The notes under the pieces: generated by a model | Told to the model about the DNA's origin: nothing | Seen by the model: only the letters and a program-made list of their open reading frames with translations | Database searches by the model: none | Source: Sphingobacteriales bacterium | GTDB taxonomy: Bacteria; Bacteroidota; Bacteroidia; Chitinophagales; UBA2359 | Length of the DNA stretch: 64,000 nucleotides | NCBI GenBank assembly: GCA_016706405.1 | Contig: JADJJT010000003.1 | Span: 968,501-1,032,500, forward strand | Direction: 5' to 3' | Translations under genes and position numbers: made by a program | In this document: positions 45,924-55,930 of the stretch, piece after piece | Layout: each line of letters starts with the position of its first letter | How positions within the stretch are numbered: the first letter of the stretch is position 1

Positions 45924-47439
45924 CAGTCCGTCTAAAAACTCATAAGTTTCGGCAAATTTACATTATAAGTTTTAAATAGAGGCGATTTGAGGGCTTGTTT
46001 TTTTGCGTTAATAAATCTTGGATGAAATATATTTTGAGGAGAGAGAGGGCGCATATCTCCTTAAAACGAGCTATAAAAAGACGAAAAACAAAAACAGGGT
46101 TTTTAACCACGTTTTGAACAGCTCACGAGGCAAAATATTGAATAATCGGCGCAAATTATAGGCAGTCATTATAAGCCCCACATCGGCGGCGGCGCGCTCA
46201 ATGCCCCGCTTGGTGATGATGTAGGAGTAACCCCATTGCCGTTTAATTGTGCCGTAGGGGTGTTCTACTATTTGCTGCCGAAGCTTATACAAGTTTTTAT
46301 TTTTTTCTATGTTTTTTTGTTAATATCTACATATTGTTGGTACTCGCCCGCTCTATGAGTCTGCCTTTTGCATTTTTGGTGCATAACAATTTGACGGGAC
46401 AATGCTGACATTTAGTGGTTTTATAATGTTTAACATAATAGGTCGAGTTCTCTTTGGTTTTGAGGTAGTTATTGCCGTTTGTACGGATGTGATATCCTTT
46501 GTCGTAAAGGGCGGTAAAACCCGTTGTTTGCAATATTGTTTGCGCGCTTTGCAGCATCTCGCCCATGGCTTTGCTGTCGTTGGTATTGGTAAGTTTGTAA
46601 TCAATAATGAGTTTGTGTTTATCATCTACGGTGGTTTGCACGTTGTACCCTACTTCGGTAATATTGTTGCGGGTAATGAGTTGGCGGCTGTCGGGGTCGG
46701 TGGTAGAAATTTGTTTTTCGCCCGTATCCTCAAGTTGTTGCTGAAGGACTTGGTAGTTTTGTTTTCGTTGTGTTTGCTTGTCAATTTCTGCTTGTATAGT
46801 TTGTTTGTTATCTTCATCGGCTGCGGCAAGTTCGGCGTTGTACTCGTCTAACTTTTTGTCAATATAGGCAAGATGTTGTGCTATTTTCTTTCATTAAAAT
46901 TGTTTTTCTTGCTGTTTTGAGCCCGAAGTTTGGTCGAGTCGCCGCAATGAGTTTGCCCCCTATTAATTGAAATTGTTTTGCTATGCGCACGGTGTGCCGA
47001 AATACTTCCGGATGGCTTTTTGATTATCTTTCCGAAATTGGCTATGGTATTGTGGTCGGGTGCTAATTGTTGCAACAGCACATCACCTCGGTATTGCGCC
47101 TGCACTCTTTTTCTAACACCTCGAAGAACGAATGCAGTTTAAATACCCGTAAATAAACAATTTGAGCAAATCTTTCGGGTTGTATGCTGGCCGACCTTCA
47201 GCATTTAGTTTGCTGGCAAAACCAAATTTTTCCATCTCAATACTTTCAACAAACATATCAATTAACCGAACTTCATTGTCCGAAGCGATAATATTGTCTA
47301 AGCAATCGGTAAATAAAACGGCTTGTTCTCTTGGTATTCCTTTAATATATTCCATGCCACTAAATTACGAAATAAATTAAATATTACCCAATTATTTGAA
47401 AGAAAAAATAAAATTATTTGAAGGTTTTTAGACAGTCTG
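45924..47439 (-). mobile_element. ISB copy 1 (IS1182-type, 160-bp internal deletion)
   Basis: Ends CAGTCCGTCTAAAAAC and GTTTTTAGACAGTCTG are imperfect inverted repeats, flanked by ACGG on both sides (45920-45923, 47440-47443). Length is about 1516 bp, versus about 1677 in copies 2 and 3. The missing stretch removes the segment from TACGGAG to CCGGTGTG in the transposase. Confidence 0.88.
46071..47355 (-). pseudogene. ISB transposase, copy 1
   Basis: Starts MEYIKGIPREQ and carries IS1182-family segments (DSTKLRAQNS, VDDKHKLIIDYKLTN, C-terminal MTAYNLRRLFN). It is broken by a 160-bp deletion and by several one-base indels relative to copies 2 and 3. It cannot make a full transposase as written. 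Confidence 0.82.
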
Positions 47440-47560
47440 ACGGTTTCGGTATTGCCGAAGGCGGGGATTTTTAGCACTAAAGTTCAATCGAAGAACAAAT
47501 GTTGAACTCTGTACAAATGATTCATAGAAGCACTTCAGCCCCACTTTTGGCAATACCTTG
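47440..47560 (-). other. attC core between ISB1 and ISA1
   Basis: Stem arms GGTATTGCC and GGCAATACC with GGCGGGG and CCCCAC, separated by a loop. With both IS removed, the site would read CCCAACGG...CCTTG-TTAGG, that is R' and R'' of one attC. Confidence 0.75.
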
Positions 47561-47657
47561 TGCCTGTTGCACAACTCAAAGGTAGTGAAAAATTAATATA
47601 CAAAAAAAATTTGGTGAAATATTTTTAAAAAGAATAGGAAAATTCAATAATTTGTAG

Positions 47658-47665
47658 TATATTTG
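47658..47665 (+). promoter_or_regulatory. ISA transposase promoter box
   Basis: TATATTTG matches TANNTTTG and lies 9 nt before the transposase ATG at 47674. The same box is present in all ISA copies and derivatives. Confidence 0.55.
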
Positions 47666-47673
47666 CCTGCATT

Positions 47674-49202
47674 ATGCAAGGACGAAAACAACTGACCCCG
47701 CAACTATTTTACCAACTAAGTTTAGACCAATTAGTTCCGGAAGATAATTTTACCGCCGAATAAACAACCACCTCAATCTCGATTTTCTGTACCCAGCTAC
47801 CAAGCAGTATTACGGCTCCGAAGGGCAGCAAAGTATAGACCCAGGTGGTGTTTTTCAAAATTTTGTTGGTGGGCTACCTCAACAATATCAACAGCGACCG
47901 CGCTTTGCTTGCCTACTGCAACAACTGCCTTGATGTTCGCCTGTTTTTGGGCTACGACCTCAACGAATCGCTGCCTTGGCACTCGACCATTAGCCGCACA
48001 CGGCAACTGTTTGGCGAGGAAGTATTTTTGGGTTTATTCAGAAAAATTCTGTCGCTTTGCGTAAAATCCGGAATGGTGCGCGGCAAACGCCAGGCGGTCG
48101 ATAGCGCCTTCATCAAAGCCAATGCCAGCATGGATAGTTTGGTCGAAAAAGAGGTTTTAGAAGATGCCTCGGCCTTTGTGTCGGAATTAGAAGAAAACAG
48201 CGAATTTAAAGTAACTACCGAGCGCAAAAAATTGGTAGAGCGGCACCACAAATGGAAAGAAGAGGCCTACAAAGATATGCCCGCCGGCAACAATAAATCT
48301 GGACGTTTAGATGAAGATGGCCATGAAATTCGGCCTAAATTTTTAAGCAATCACACGCATTATTCGCCTACCGATCCGGATGCTAAAATAAGCGTAAAGC
48401 CCGGAAAAGCCCGCCAGCTAAACTATTCGGGGCAGTTGGCCGTTGACGATGCGCACCATGTCATAACGGGAGCTTGCGCCAGCACATCGGGCAGCAAAGA
48501 CAGTGCCATTTTTGGCGAAATCATGAACCAAACCATCGCAAATTTCAAAGAAAACGGCTTGGAAATGGAAGAGGTTTTGGCCGATGCGGGTTACAGCAGT
48601 GGCGAGAGTTTGCAGTATTGCGAGGCGCATCATATCAACGCATACATTCCAAATTTTGGGCAGTACAAACCCCAACGCGAGGGCTTTGTTTTCAACAAAA
48701 ACTCAACCGCTACCGATGTGTAAAAAGGGCGGCAACAAGGCTATTTTGACCTTCAAAGGCACAAAACCGACAGCAAAGGCTACACCAAAAACGTTTATCG
48801 CAGCAGCGAAAGCGATTGTGGCAAATGCCCCCTCAGAGCCTTGTGTTGCGGTGCGGTAAGCAAATTCAAAAATTAGACGACAGCATTCACAAACCCCTGT
48901 ACGACAAGATGCACCGCAAACTCAACAAAGACAAAAACTACACCCGATTTTTAACCAAACGCCGAAGCTCAACCGTTGAGCCGGTGCTGGGAACGCTTAT
49001 CAATCATCACAACATGAAACGAGTGAATGCACGAGGAATAGCCCAAGCCAATAAACACGTTTTAATGGCGGCTTTGAGCTATAATTTGAAGAAACTGTTA
49101 AAATTTATCCGAAAATGCCCAAAATGTACGCTCAAATGCCCAGTACCTGCCAAATTGGGCAGCAGGTATTGGTTTCTTCAAAATTCACTTTATTGGGCTT
49201 AA
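47674..49202 (+). pseudogene. ISA transposase, copy 1 (frameshifted)
   Basis: An intact version would be about 510 residues: MQGRKQLTPQLFYQ, WHSTISRTRQLFGEE, GKRQAVDSAFIKANASMD, a zinc-binding CGKCPLRALCCG and a C-terminal KRVNARGIAQANKHV. This is the IS1182 family layout. In this copy single-base changes near 47750 (T lost), 47840 (A gained), 48710-48770 and 48880 (A lost) break the frame. Compare the copies at 54251 and 59409, whose indels lie elsewhere. Confidence 0.85.
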
Positions 49203-49493
49203 TTAGGTTCATTTTAAGGCATTCAAAAAAAAGGAACTTCCATTTATTTGTCCCGAAATTAAGACTTGCCTAAAACGCGGCAAATGTAGCTACGGCGGGC
49301 ATTTTAGCCCAAAAACCCGCTTTGTAAAGGGAGGGTTGTGCAACGGTTACCCTTGTTAGGTGCTGCCCTTCTTTTCTGTCGAGTTGTTGTTCATCCATTT
49401 TGCAGTGTGTTTGTGCGTTGGCTTGGTGGCTCTTTTGCTTTTTTTATTTTGGCTACGTGTTGTTGCAAAAAAAGCAAATGTGCCACCAATTGA

Positions 49494-50402
49494 TTAGGCA
49501 AATATTTCTTTAAAAATCGTATCTAATTTTTCGTCAAAGTTGCCAGATAAGTCCTTGTGAGGAATACCAAGGTTTTCTAAAGCAAGTTTAAACCGCTTAA
49601 AACCATTTTCACTTCTCATTTCAACCCAATTAATTCCCAAGTGATCAAGTTGGTTTTTATTTTGAATTGAAAGTTTGTCTGCAACAAAAACATTAGTTGC
49701 TCTTGCAATTACTGCATCAGCACTTTCAGGATTTCCGCTTCCCATTAGTTTTACTTCACATAAAAATTCTTTGCCATCTTTGAGCAAGTAAAAATCAATT
49801 TCTCGGTCAAATCCTTTTGCGTTGTCTTTTACGAATTTTGCTTTATAATTATCTTCACTTACTGAATATAGTTTGCAGAGTGTTTTCATTAGTGGGTTCT
49901 CCACTCTCTTTCCAGCTGTGCTCCAAAGTCCGCCCCGCAATTCGGCTCGTTTAACTGCAAGTGTGTTTATTACTATTAAACTTTCACTAACATTCAGGTC
50001 AACAGAAACACCTTTAAACTTTATTGTCAAAGTCAATTCTAATTCGTGCTCGGTCTCAACTAAAACTTTGATGCTTTCATATAAAACATCATAATGTTCA
50101 TTAGCTGCATCAATGATGATTTCTTTTGTGGATGAGTTGAACATATTATGAATGGTCTTTTTGTTCAACCCGGAATTGATTGTAATTTCCTTAGCTGGCA
50201 AATTTGGATTTAAAAACTCCTTTTTATACCAATCAATGGATATGTTTTCGTTTTTCAGTTTAGCGTCAATAATTTTCTTGAAAAATTCAATTGCAAATTG
50301 CAAAAACTCCGCATTGATAAGAGTTACAACTTCAATTCTATAATCGTCTCCTTTTAAAAGTTTGCGGATTATGTTCTTTGCTACTTGTTCTGTTAATGTC
50401 AT
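49494..50402 (-). CDS. Type II restriction endonuclease, CfrBI-like
   Basis: A protein of 302 residues. The core contains GFDREIDFYLLKDGKEFLCEVKLMG split as FDREIDFYLL and EFLCEVKLMGSGNPES, that is a D...ExK nuclease centre at about residues 200-225. The block AELRGGLWSTAGKRVE precedes it. I associate the layout with the CfrBI family, but this is by recollection. It overlaps the methyltransferase gene by 4 bp, so it is part of the same R-M operon and should cut DNA not protected by it. Confidence 0.78.
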   Translation of the reverse strand: MTLTEQVAKNIIRKLLKGDDYRIEVVTLINAEFLQFAIEFFKKIIDAKLKNENISIDWYKKEFLNPNLPAKEITINSGLNKKTIHNMFNSSTKEIIIDAANEHYDVLYESIKVLVETEHELELTLTIKFKGVSVDLNVSESLIVINTLAVKRAELRGGLWSTAGKRVENPLMKTLCKLYSVSEDNYKAKFVKDNAKGFDREIDFYLLKDGKEFLCEVKLMGSGNPESADAVIARATNVFVADKLSIQNKNQLDHLGINWVEMRSENGFKRFKLALENLGIPHKDLSGNFDEKLDTIFKEIFA

Positions 50403-51772
50403 TTTATAGTTTCTTTAAATTTATCAAGGGTTAAAAATTTAGTTTCAAAGTTATCGAACATATCTTTTGATTTTTTTGATTGCATATATTCAAAGTATGT
50501 TTCGTCTTTCTCTGTCAAAAGAAAATGTCGGCCTAACTTTTTTGCAGTTTTCCCCATTGTTCCACTACCGCCAAATGGGTCAAAAACTAAATCGTCTTTG
50601 TATGAATAGTATTGAATAACTCTTTTGCAAAGCTCAACAGGAAAAACCGCAGAATGCACTTTATCAAAGCAAGGGTCAATTTTCCAAACATTTGTTGTTT
50701 CGTAGCCGTCTGCAACTTTGCTTTCTAAAATTGTATTCCAGTCATACTGTTTAATATTCCAGTCCAAAAGTTTTTCGGTGCTTTTGCGATAAACCATTAA
50801 GTATTCAGTGACACTATTTGGTTTGTATCCTAATGGTTTTCTGTGTTGCATAAAACCACCAATTCGATTTTTTACACTTGCTTCAGGTTTTAGCCAAACA
50901 ATGTCATCAATAAATTCCCAACCCATTTCCATTAAATATGGATGTATGTCAAAAGGAATTGGATAACGCTTACTGCTATGTGAACGACTAATTCTTGGAA
51001 TAATAATCGGTGAAGTATTTACAATTAAAAATCTACCTTCTTTTGTTATACGATGGACTTCTCTAAAAACATCTGCAAGAAATTCAAGATAATGCTTATA
51101 GCTTGGGTAAATAGAATAATCTCTTGCGTTGTAATATGGTGGCGAAGTAAAAGTTAGATGAATGCTTTCATCTTTCAGTAATTTCATTGCTTCAATGTTG
51201 TCTGCATTAACAACAACATTTTTCAAATAATCGTAACTCTCTGTATGTGGTTGAGAATTTTTGTCTTTGATTTCAGTAAAATACTCTTTGTAAATTACCG
51301 TTCTCACCATTTCGTTTTCGTGATTTACAAGTGCTTTTAATTGCTCGTCAACTTCTTCTTCTCCTTTAAAAACAAGCAAACCACGAATTGCTTGACTTAC
51401 AATTTTTGGGTCTTTGTCTTTGAGAATTTCAAAAAGTATTTTCTTTCCTTTTTTACTTCTCATTCTGCCTATTGAAGAAACCGCTTCACGTCTTACAGTT
51501 GTGTCAGTATCATTTAATGCAGTTTCTTTAAGAGTTGCTAGATATTCTTCCTTGTCAAGTTTACCAAAGGTTTTAACTGTCCAAAGTCGAACAGAAGCAT
51601 TTTTATGGGTTAATAATTCGGGTAGAAAACTACCGTCAAAATCTTTGGGAAGTTGTCCAAGATTTTCAAGTATAAAAGTCAACGAGCCGCTGTCTTTATA
51701 ATCTTTTACAAGATGTCCTATTGCACCGTTTCCGTTGCTTTTTAGGTCTTTGATGTATTCTTTAGTCAGCAT
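50399..51772 (-). CDS. DNA methyltransferase with N-terminal HEAT repeats
   Basis: A protein of 457 residues. Residues 20-165 or so are HEAT-like repeats (NASVRLWTVKTFGKL, DTTVRREAVSSIGRM, DPKIVSQAIRGLLVF). The methyltransferase follows with catalytic TSPPYYNARDY near residue 210, which favours N4-cytosine or N6-adenine, and the SAM-binding DLVFDPFGGSGTMG near the end. The order, catalytic motif before SAM motif, is that of the beta group. The HEAT extension is uncommon in R-M methyltransferases. It overlaps the regulator gene by 11 bp and the endonuclease gene by 4 bp. Confidence 0.85.
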   Translation of the reverse strand: MLTKEYIKDLKSNGNGAIGHLVKDYKDSGSLTFILENLGQLPKDFDGSFLPELLTHKNASVRLWTVKTFGKLDKEEYLATLKETALNDTDTTVRREAVSSIGRMRSKKGKKILFEILKDKDPKIVSQAIRGLLVFKGEEEVDEQLKALVNHENEMVRTVIYKEYFTEIKDKNSQPHTESYDYLKNVVVNADNIEAMKLLKDESIHLTFTSPPYYNARDYSIYPSYKHYLEFLADVFREVHRITKEGRFLIVNTSPIIIPRISRSHSSKRYPIPFDIHPYLMEMGWEFIDDIVWLKPEASVKNRIGGFMQHRKPLGYKPNSVTEYLMVYRKSTEKLLDWNIKQYDWNTILESKVADGYETTNVWKIDPCFDKVHSAVFPVELCKRVIQYYSYKDDLVFDPFGGSGTMGKTAKKLGRHFLLTEKDETYFEYMQSKKSKDMFDNFETKFLTLDKFKETIK

Positions 51773-52088
51773 TTCTTTTTGTTTTTAAGTATGAAACTTT
51801 CTTTTCTGCAACCTTTAGAATATTAAGGTCTGCTTCTTCGTCTAAAATTTTGTAAGCAATTTGGTCGCTGAGAAATTCATCTTGTAATTCTTTCTCATCT
51901 ACTTGAAACAATGTTGCCACCTGCTTAATAAGTTGCTTTGTTGGGTGTCGTTCGTTACGTTCAATTTTTGCAAGCAATGAAATATCAATGCTGATTTGTT
52001 CAGCCACTGTTTTCAATGTCTGTCCAGCTTCTTCACGAAGTGTCCTTAAATGCTCACCAAAAGAAGTATATTTTTTTACAGATGCCAT
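51762..52088 (-). CDS. XRE-family regulator of R-M operon (C-protein-like)
   Basis: A protein of 108 residues with an N-terminal helix-turn-helix of the XRE type (FGEHLRTLREEAGQTLKTVAEQI, split as LRTLREEAGQTL and SLLAKIERNERHPTK). It is the first gene of the operon regulator-methyltransferase-endonuclease. Such controllers usually delay endonuclease expression until DNA is methylated. Genes overlap downstream, so the three are cotranscribed. Confidence 0.82.
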   Translation of the reverse strand: MASVKKYTSFGEHLRTLREEAGQTLKTVAEQISIDISLLAKIERNERHPTKQLIKQVATLFQVDEKELQDEFLSDQIAYKILDEEADLNILKVAEKKVSYLKTKRNAD

Positions 52089-52340
52089 TTGGTCTAATTT
52101 TGTCCAAAAGTAAAAAGAGATTTCTTAATGGACAAATAAAGTCCAAAATAGTTATTCACAAATTGTCAGGGTGGTGGGTGGGCTTGGGTGCGGTCGGGCA
52201 AAATAAAATGTGCTGCAATTTGTGTCGGCTTGTGCGGTTGGTTGCAGCTCTTTTTATTTTGCGAAGCGTTGGTATTTTGTCTGTCGTTTTACTGTTTGTC
52301 TGAATGTTGCTTTGTCGTCAAATAGGGTTGCACCTAACGG

Positions 52341-54016
52341 CAGTCCGTCTAAAAACTCATAAGTTTCGGCAAATTTACATTATAAGTTTTAAATAGAGGC
52401 GATTTGAGGGCTTGTTTTTTTGCGTTAATAAATCTTGGATGAAATATATTTTGAGGAGAGAGGGGCGCATATCTCCTTAAAACGAGCTATAAAAAGACGA
52501 AAAACAAAAAACAGGGTTTTTAACCACGTTTTGAACAGCTCACGAGGCAAAATATTGAATAATCGGCGCAAATTATAGGCAGTCATTATAAGCCCCACAT
52601 CGGCGGCGGCGCGCTCAATGCCCCGCTTGGTGATGATGTAGGAGTAACCCCATTGCCGTTTAATTGTGCCGTAGGGGTGTTCTACTATTTGCTGCCGAAG
52701 CTTATACAAGTTTTTATTTTTTTCTATGTTTTTTTGTTAATATCTACATATTGTTGGTACTCGCTCCGCTCTATGAGTCTGCCTTTTGCATTTTTGGTGC
52801 ATAACAATTTGACGGGACAATGCTGACATTTAGTGGTTTTATAATGTTTAACATAATAGGTCGAGTTCTCTTTGGTTTTGAGGTAGTTATTGCCGTTTGT
52901 ACGGAGTGTTTCTCCCTGCGGACAGTTGTAGGTATCGGTAAGATTGTTGTAGTCAAAGCGGTCAAAATTGTAATCCGGATTAGGTGCGCAAGCGGCAACT
53001 GAGGGTATGGCTGTCATAATTTCTACCCCATTTCGACTGCCGTTTTTATTTCACTTCCGGTGTGATATCCTTTGTCGTAAAGGGCGGTAAAACCCGTTGT
53101 TTGCAATATTGTTTGCGCGCTTTGCAGCATCTCGCCCATGGCTTTGCTGTCGTTGGTATTGGTAAGTTTGTAATCAATAATGAGTTTGTGTTTATCATCT
53201 ACGGTGGTTTGCACGTTGTACCCTACTTCGGTAATATTGTTGCGGGTAATGAGTTGGCGGCTGTCGGGGTCGGTGGTAGAAATTTGTTTTTCGCCCGTAT
53301 CCTCAAGTTGTTGCTGAAGGACTTGGTAGTTTTGTTTTCGTTGTGTTTGCTTGTCAATTTCTGCTTGTATAGTTTGTTTGTTATCTTCATCGGCTGCGGC
53401 AAGTTCGGCGTTGTACTCGTCTAACTTTTTGTCAATATAGGCAAGATGTTGTGCTATTTTCTTTTCATTAAAATTGTTTTTCTTGCTGTTTTGAGCCCGA
53501 AGTTTGGTCGAGTCGCCGGCAATGAGTTTGCCCCCTATTAATTGAAATTGTTTTGCTATGCGCACGGTGTGCCGAAATACTTCCCGGATGGCTTTTTGAT
53601 TATCTTTCCGAAATTGGCTATGGTATTGTGGTCGGGTGCTAATTGTTGCAACAGCCACATCACTCGGTATTGCGCCTGCACTCTTTTTCTAACACTCTCG
53701 AAGAACGAATGCAGTTTAAATACCCGTAAATAAACAATTTGAGCAAATCTTTCGGGTTGTATGCTGGCCGACCTTCAGCATTTAGTTTGCTGGCAAAACC
53801 AAATTTTTCCATCTCAATACTTTCAACAAACATATCAATTAACCGAACTTCATTGTCCGAAGCGATAATATTGTCTAAGCAATCGGTAAATAAAACGGCT
53901 TGTTCTCTTGGTATTCCTTTAATATATTCCATGCCACTAAATTACGAAATAAATTAAATATTACCCAATTATTTGAAAGAAAAAATAAAATTATTTGAAG
54001 GTTTTTAGACAGTCTG
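52341..54016 (-). mobile_element. ISB copy 2
   Basis: Complete ends CAGTCCGTCTAAAAAC and GTTTTTAGACAGTCTG, flanked by ACGG on both sides (52337-52340, 54017-54020). About 1676 bp, nearly identical to copy 3. Confidence 0.9.
52425..53932 (-). pseudogene. ISB transposase, copy 2 (frameshifted)
   Basis: An intact version would be about 500 residues: MEYIKGIPREQ start, VRLIDMFVESIEMEKFGF, GDSTKLRAQNSKK, a Gln/Glu-rich coiled segment, VGYNVQTTVDDKHK, a CQHCPVKLLC zinc element, HPYGTIKRQWGYSYI and NLRRLFN. The frame breaks near 53660 (AGAGTGTT region), 53025 (near TTTCGACTGCC) and 52720 (T-run). Copy 3 breaks at other points. Confidence 0.84.
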
Positions 54017-54137
54017 ACGGTTTACGGCTTGGCGAAGGCAGGGCTTTAAAAAACCGTCAGCCGAAGTTAAGCACAAATGTTGATAGAAATTCAAATGTTC
54101 AATTACTTCCATCAGCCCTGCTTTTGCCAAACCGATG
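54017..54137 (-). other. attC core between ISB2 and ISA2
   Basis: Arms ACGGCTTGGCGAAGGCAGGGC and GCCCTGCTTTTGCCAAACCG, written in two parts: CGGCTTGGC with GCCAAACCG, and GCAGGGC with GCCCTGC. An AT-rich loop lies between them. Confidence 0.75.
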
Positions 54138-55930
54138 TGCCTGTTGCACAACTCAAAGGTAGTGAAAAATTAATATACAAAAAAAATTTGGTGAAATATT
54201 TTTAAAAAGAATAGGAAAATTCAATAATTTGTAGTATATTTGCCTGCATTATGCAAGGACGAAAACAACTGACCCCGCAACTATTTTACCAACTAAGTTT
54301 AGACCAATTAGTTCCGGAAGATAATTTTTACCGCCGAATAAACAACCACCTCAATCTCGATTTTCTGTACCCAGCTACCAAGCAGTATTACGGCTCCGAA
54401 GGGCAGCAAAGTATAGACCCGGTGGTGTTTTTCAAAATTTTGTTGGTGGGCTACCTCAACAATATCAACAGCGACCGCGCTTTGCTTGCCTACTGCAACA
54501 ACTGCCTTGATGTTCGCCTGTTTTTGGGCTACGACCTCAACGAATCGCTGCCTTGGCACTCGACCATTAGCCGCACACGGCAACTGTTTGGCGAGGAAGT
54601 ATTTTTGGGTTTATTCAGAAAAATTCTGTCGCTTTGCGTAAAATCCGGAATGGTGCGCGGCAAACGCCAGGCGGTCGATAGCGCCTTCATCAAAGCCAAT
54701 GCCAGCATGGATAGTTTGGTCGAAAAAGAGGTTTTAGAAGATGCCTCGGCCTTTGTGTCGGAATTAGAAGAAAACAGCGAATTTAAAGTAACTACCGAGC
54801 GCAAAAATTGGTAGAGCGGCACCACAAATGGAAAGAAGAGGCCTACAAAGATATGCCCGCCGGCAACAATAAATCCCGGACGTTTAGATGAAGATGGCCA
54901 TGAAATTCGGCCTAAATTTTTAAGCAATCACACGCATTATTCGCCTACCGATCGGATGCTAAAATAAGCGTAAAAGCCCGGAAAAGCCCGCCAGCTAAAC
55001 TATTCGGGGCAGTTGGCCGTTGACGATGCGCACCATGTCATAACGGGAGCTTGCGCCAGCACATCGGGCAGCAAAGACAGTGCCATTTTTGGCGAAATCA
55101 TGAACCAAACCATCGCAAATTTCAAAGAAAACGGCTTGGAAATGGAAGAGGTTTTGGCCGATGCGGGTTACAGCAGTGGCGAGAGTTTGCAGTATTGCGA
55201 GGCGCATCATATCAACGCATACATTCCAAATTTTGGGCAGTACAAACCCCAACGCGAGGGCTTTGTTTTCAACAAAAAACTCAACCGCTACCGATGTGTA
55301 AAAAAGGGCGGCAACAAGGCTATTTTGACCTTCAAAGGCACAAAAACCGACAGCAAAGGCTACACCAAAATCGTTTATCGCAGCAGCGAAAGCGATTGTG
55401 GCAAATGCCCCCTCAGAGCCTTGTGTTGCGGTGCGGTAAGCAAATTCAAAAAATTAGACGACAGCATTCACAAACCCCTGTACGACAAGATGCACCGCAA
55501 ACTCAACAAAGACAAAAACTACACCCGATTTTTAACCAAACGCTGAAGCTCAACCGTTGAGCGGTGCTGGGAACGCTTATCAATCATCACAACATGAAAC
55601 GAGTGAATGCACGAGGAATAGCCCAAGCCAATAAACACGTTTTAATGGCGGCTTTGAGCTATAATTTGAAGAAACTGTTAAAATTTATCCGGAAAATGCC
55701 CAAAATGTACGCTCAAATGCCCAGTACCTGCCAAATTGGGCAGCAGGTATTGGTTTCTTCAAAATTCACTTTATTGGGCTTAATTAGGTTCATTTTAAGG
55801 CATTCAAAAAAAGGAACTTCCATTTATCTGTCCCGAAATTAAGACTTGCCTAAAACGCGGCAAATGTAGCTACGGCGGGCATTTTAGCCCAAAAACCCGC
55901 TTTGTAAAGGGAGGGTTGTGCAACGGTTAC
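54138..55930 (+). mobile_element. ISA copy 2
   Basis: Same ends as copy 1. Flanks differ (CGATG on the left, CCTTG on the right), so no target duplication is kept here; recombination between copies may have swapped the ends. Confidence 0.88.
54251..55842 (+). pseudogene. ISA transposase, copy 2 (frameshifted)
   Basis: Intact for the first 185 residues, then broken by an A-loss near 54805. Further breaks are CCC in place of CC at a CCGG (near 54878), loss of C at GATCGGATG (near 54950), and a C-to-T change creating TGA near 55545 with loss of a C near 55562. The protein family features are as in copy 1. Confidence 0.85.

Larger units (their letters stand above)
47561..49350 (+). mobile_element. 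ISA copy 1 (IS1182-type)
   Basis: Begins TGCCTGTTGCACAACTC and ends GGTTGTGCAACGGTTAC; the inverted part is GTTGCACAACTC/GAGTTGTGCAAC with one change. Flanks are CCTTG on both sides (47556-47560, 49351-49355), a clean 5-bp match. Confidence 0.88.
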
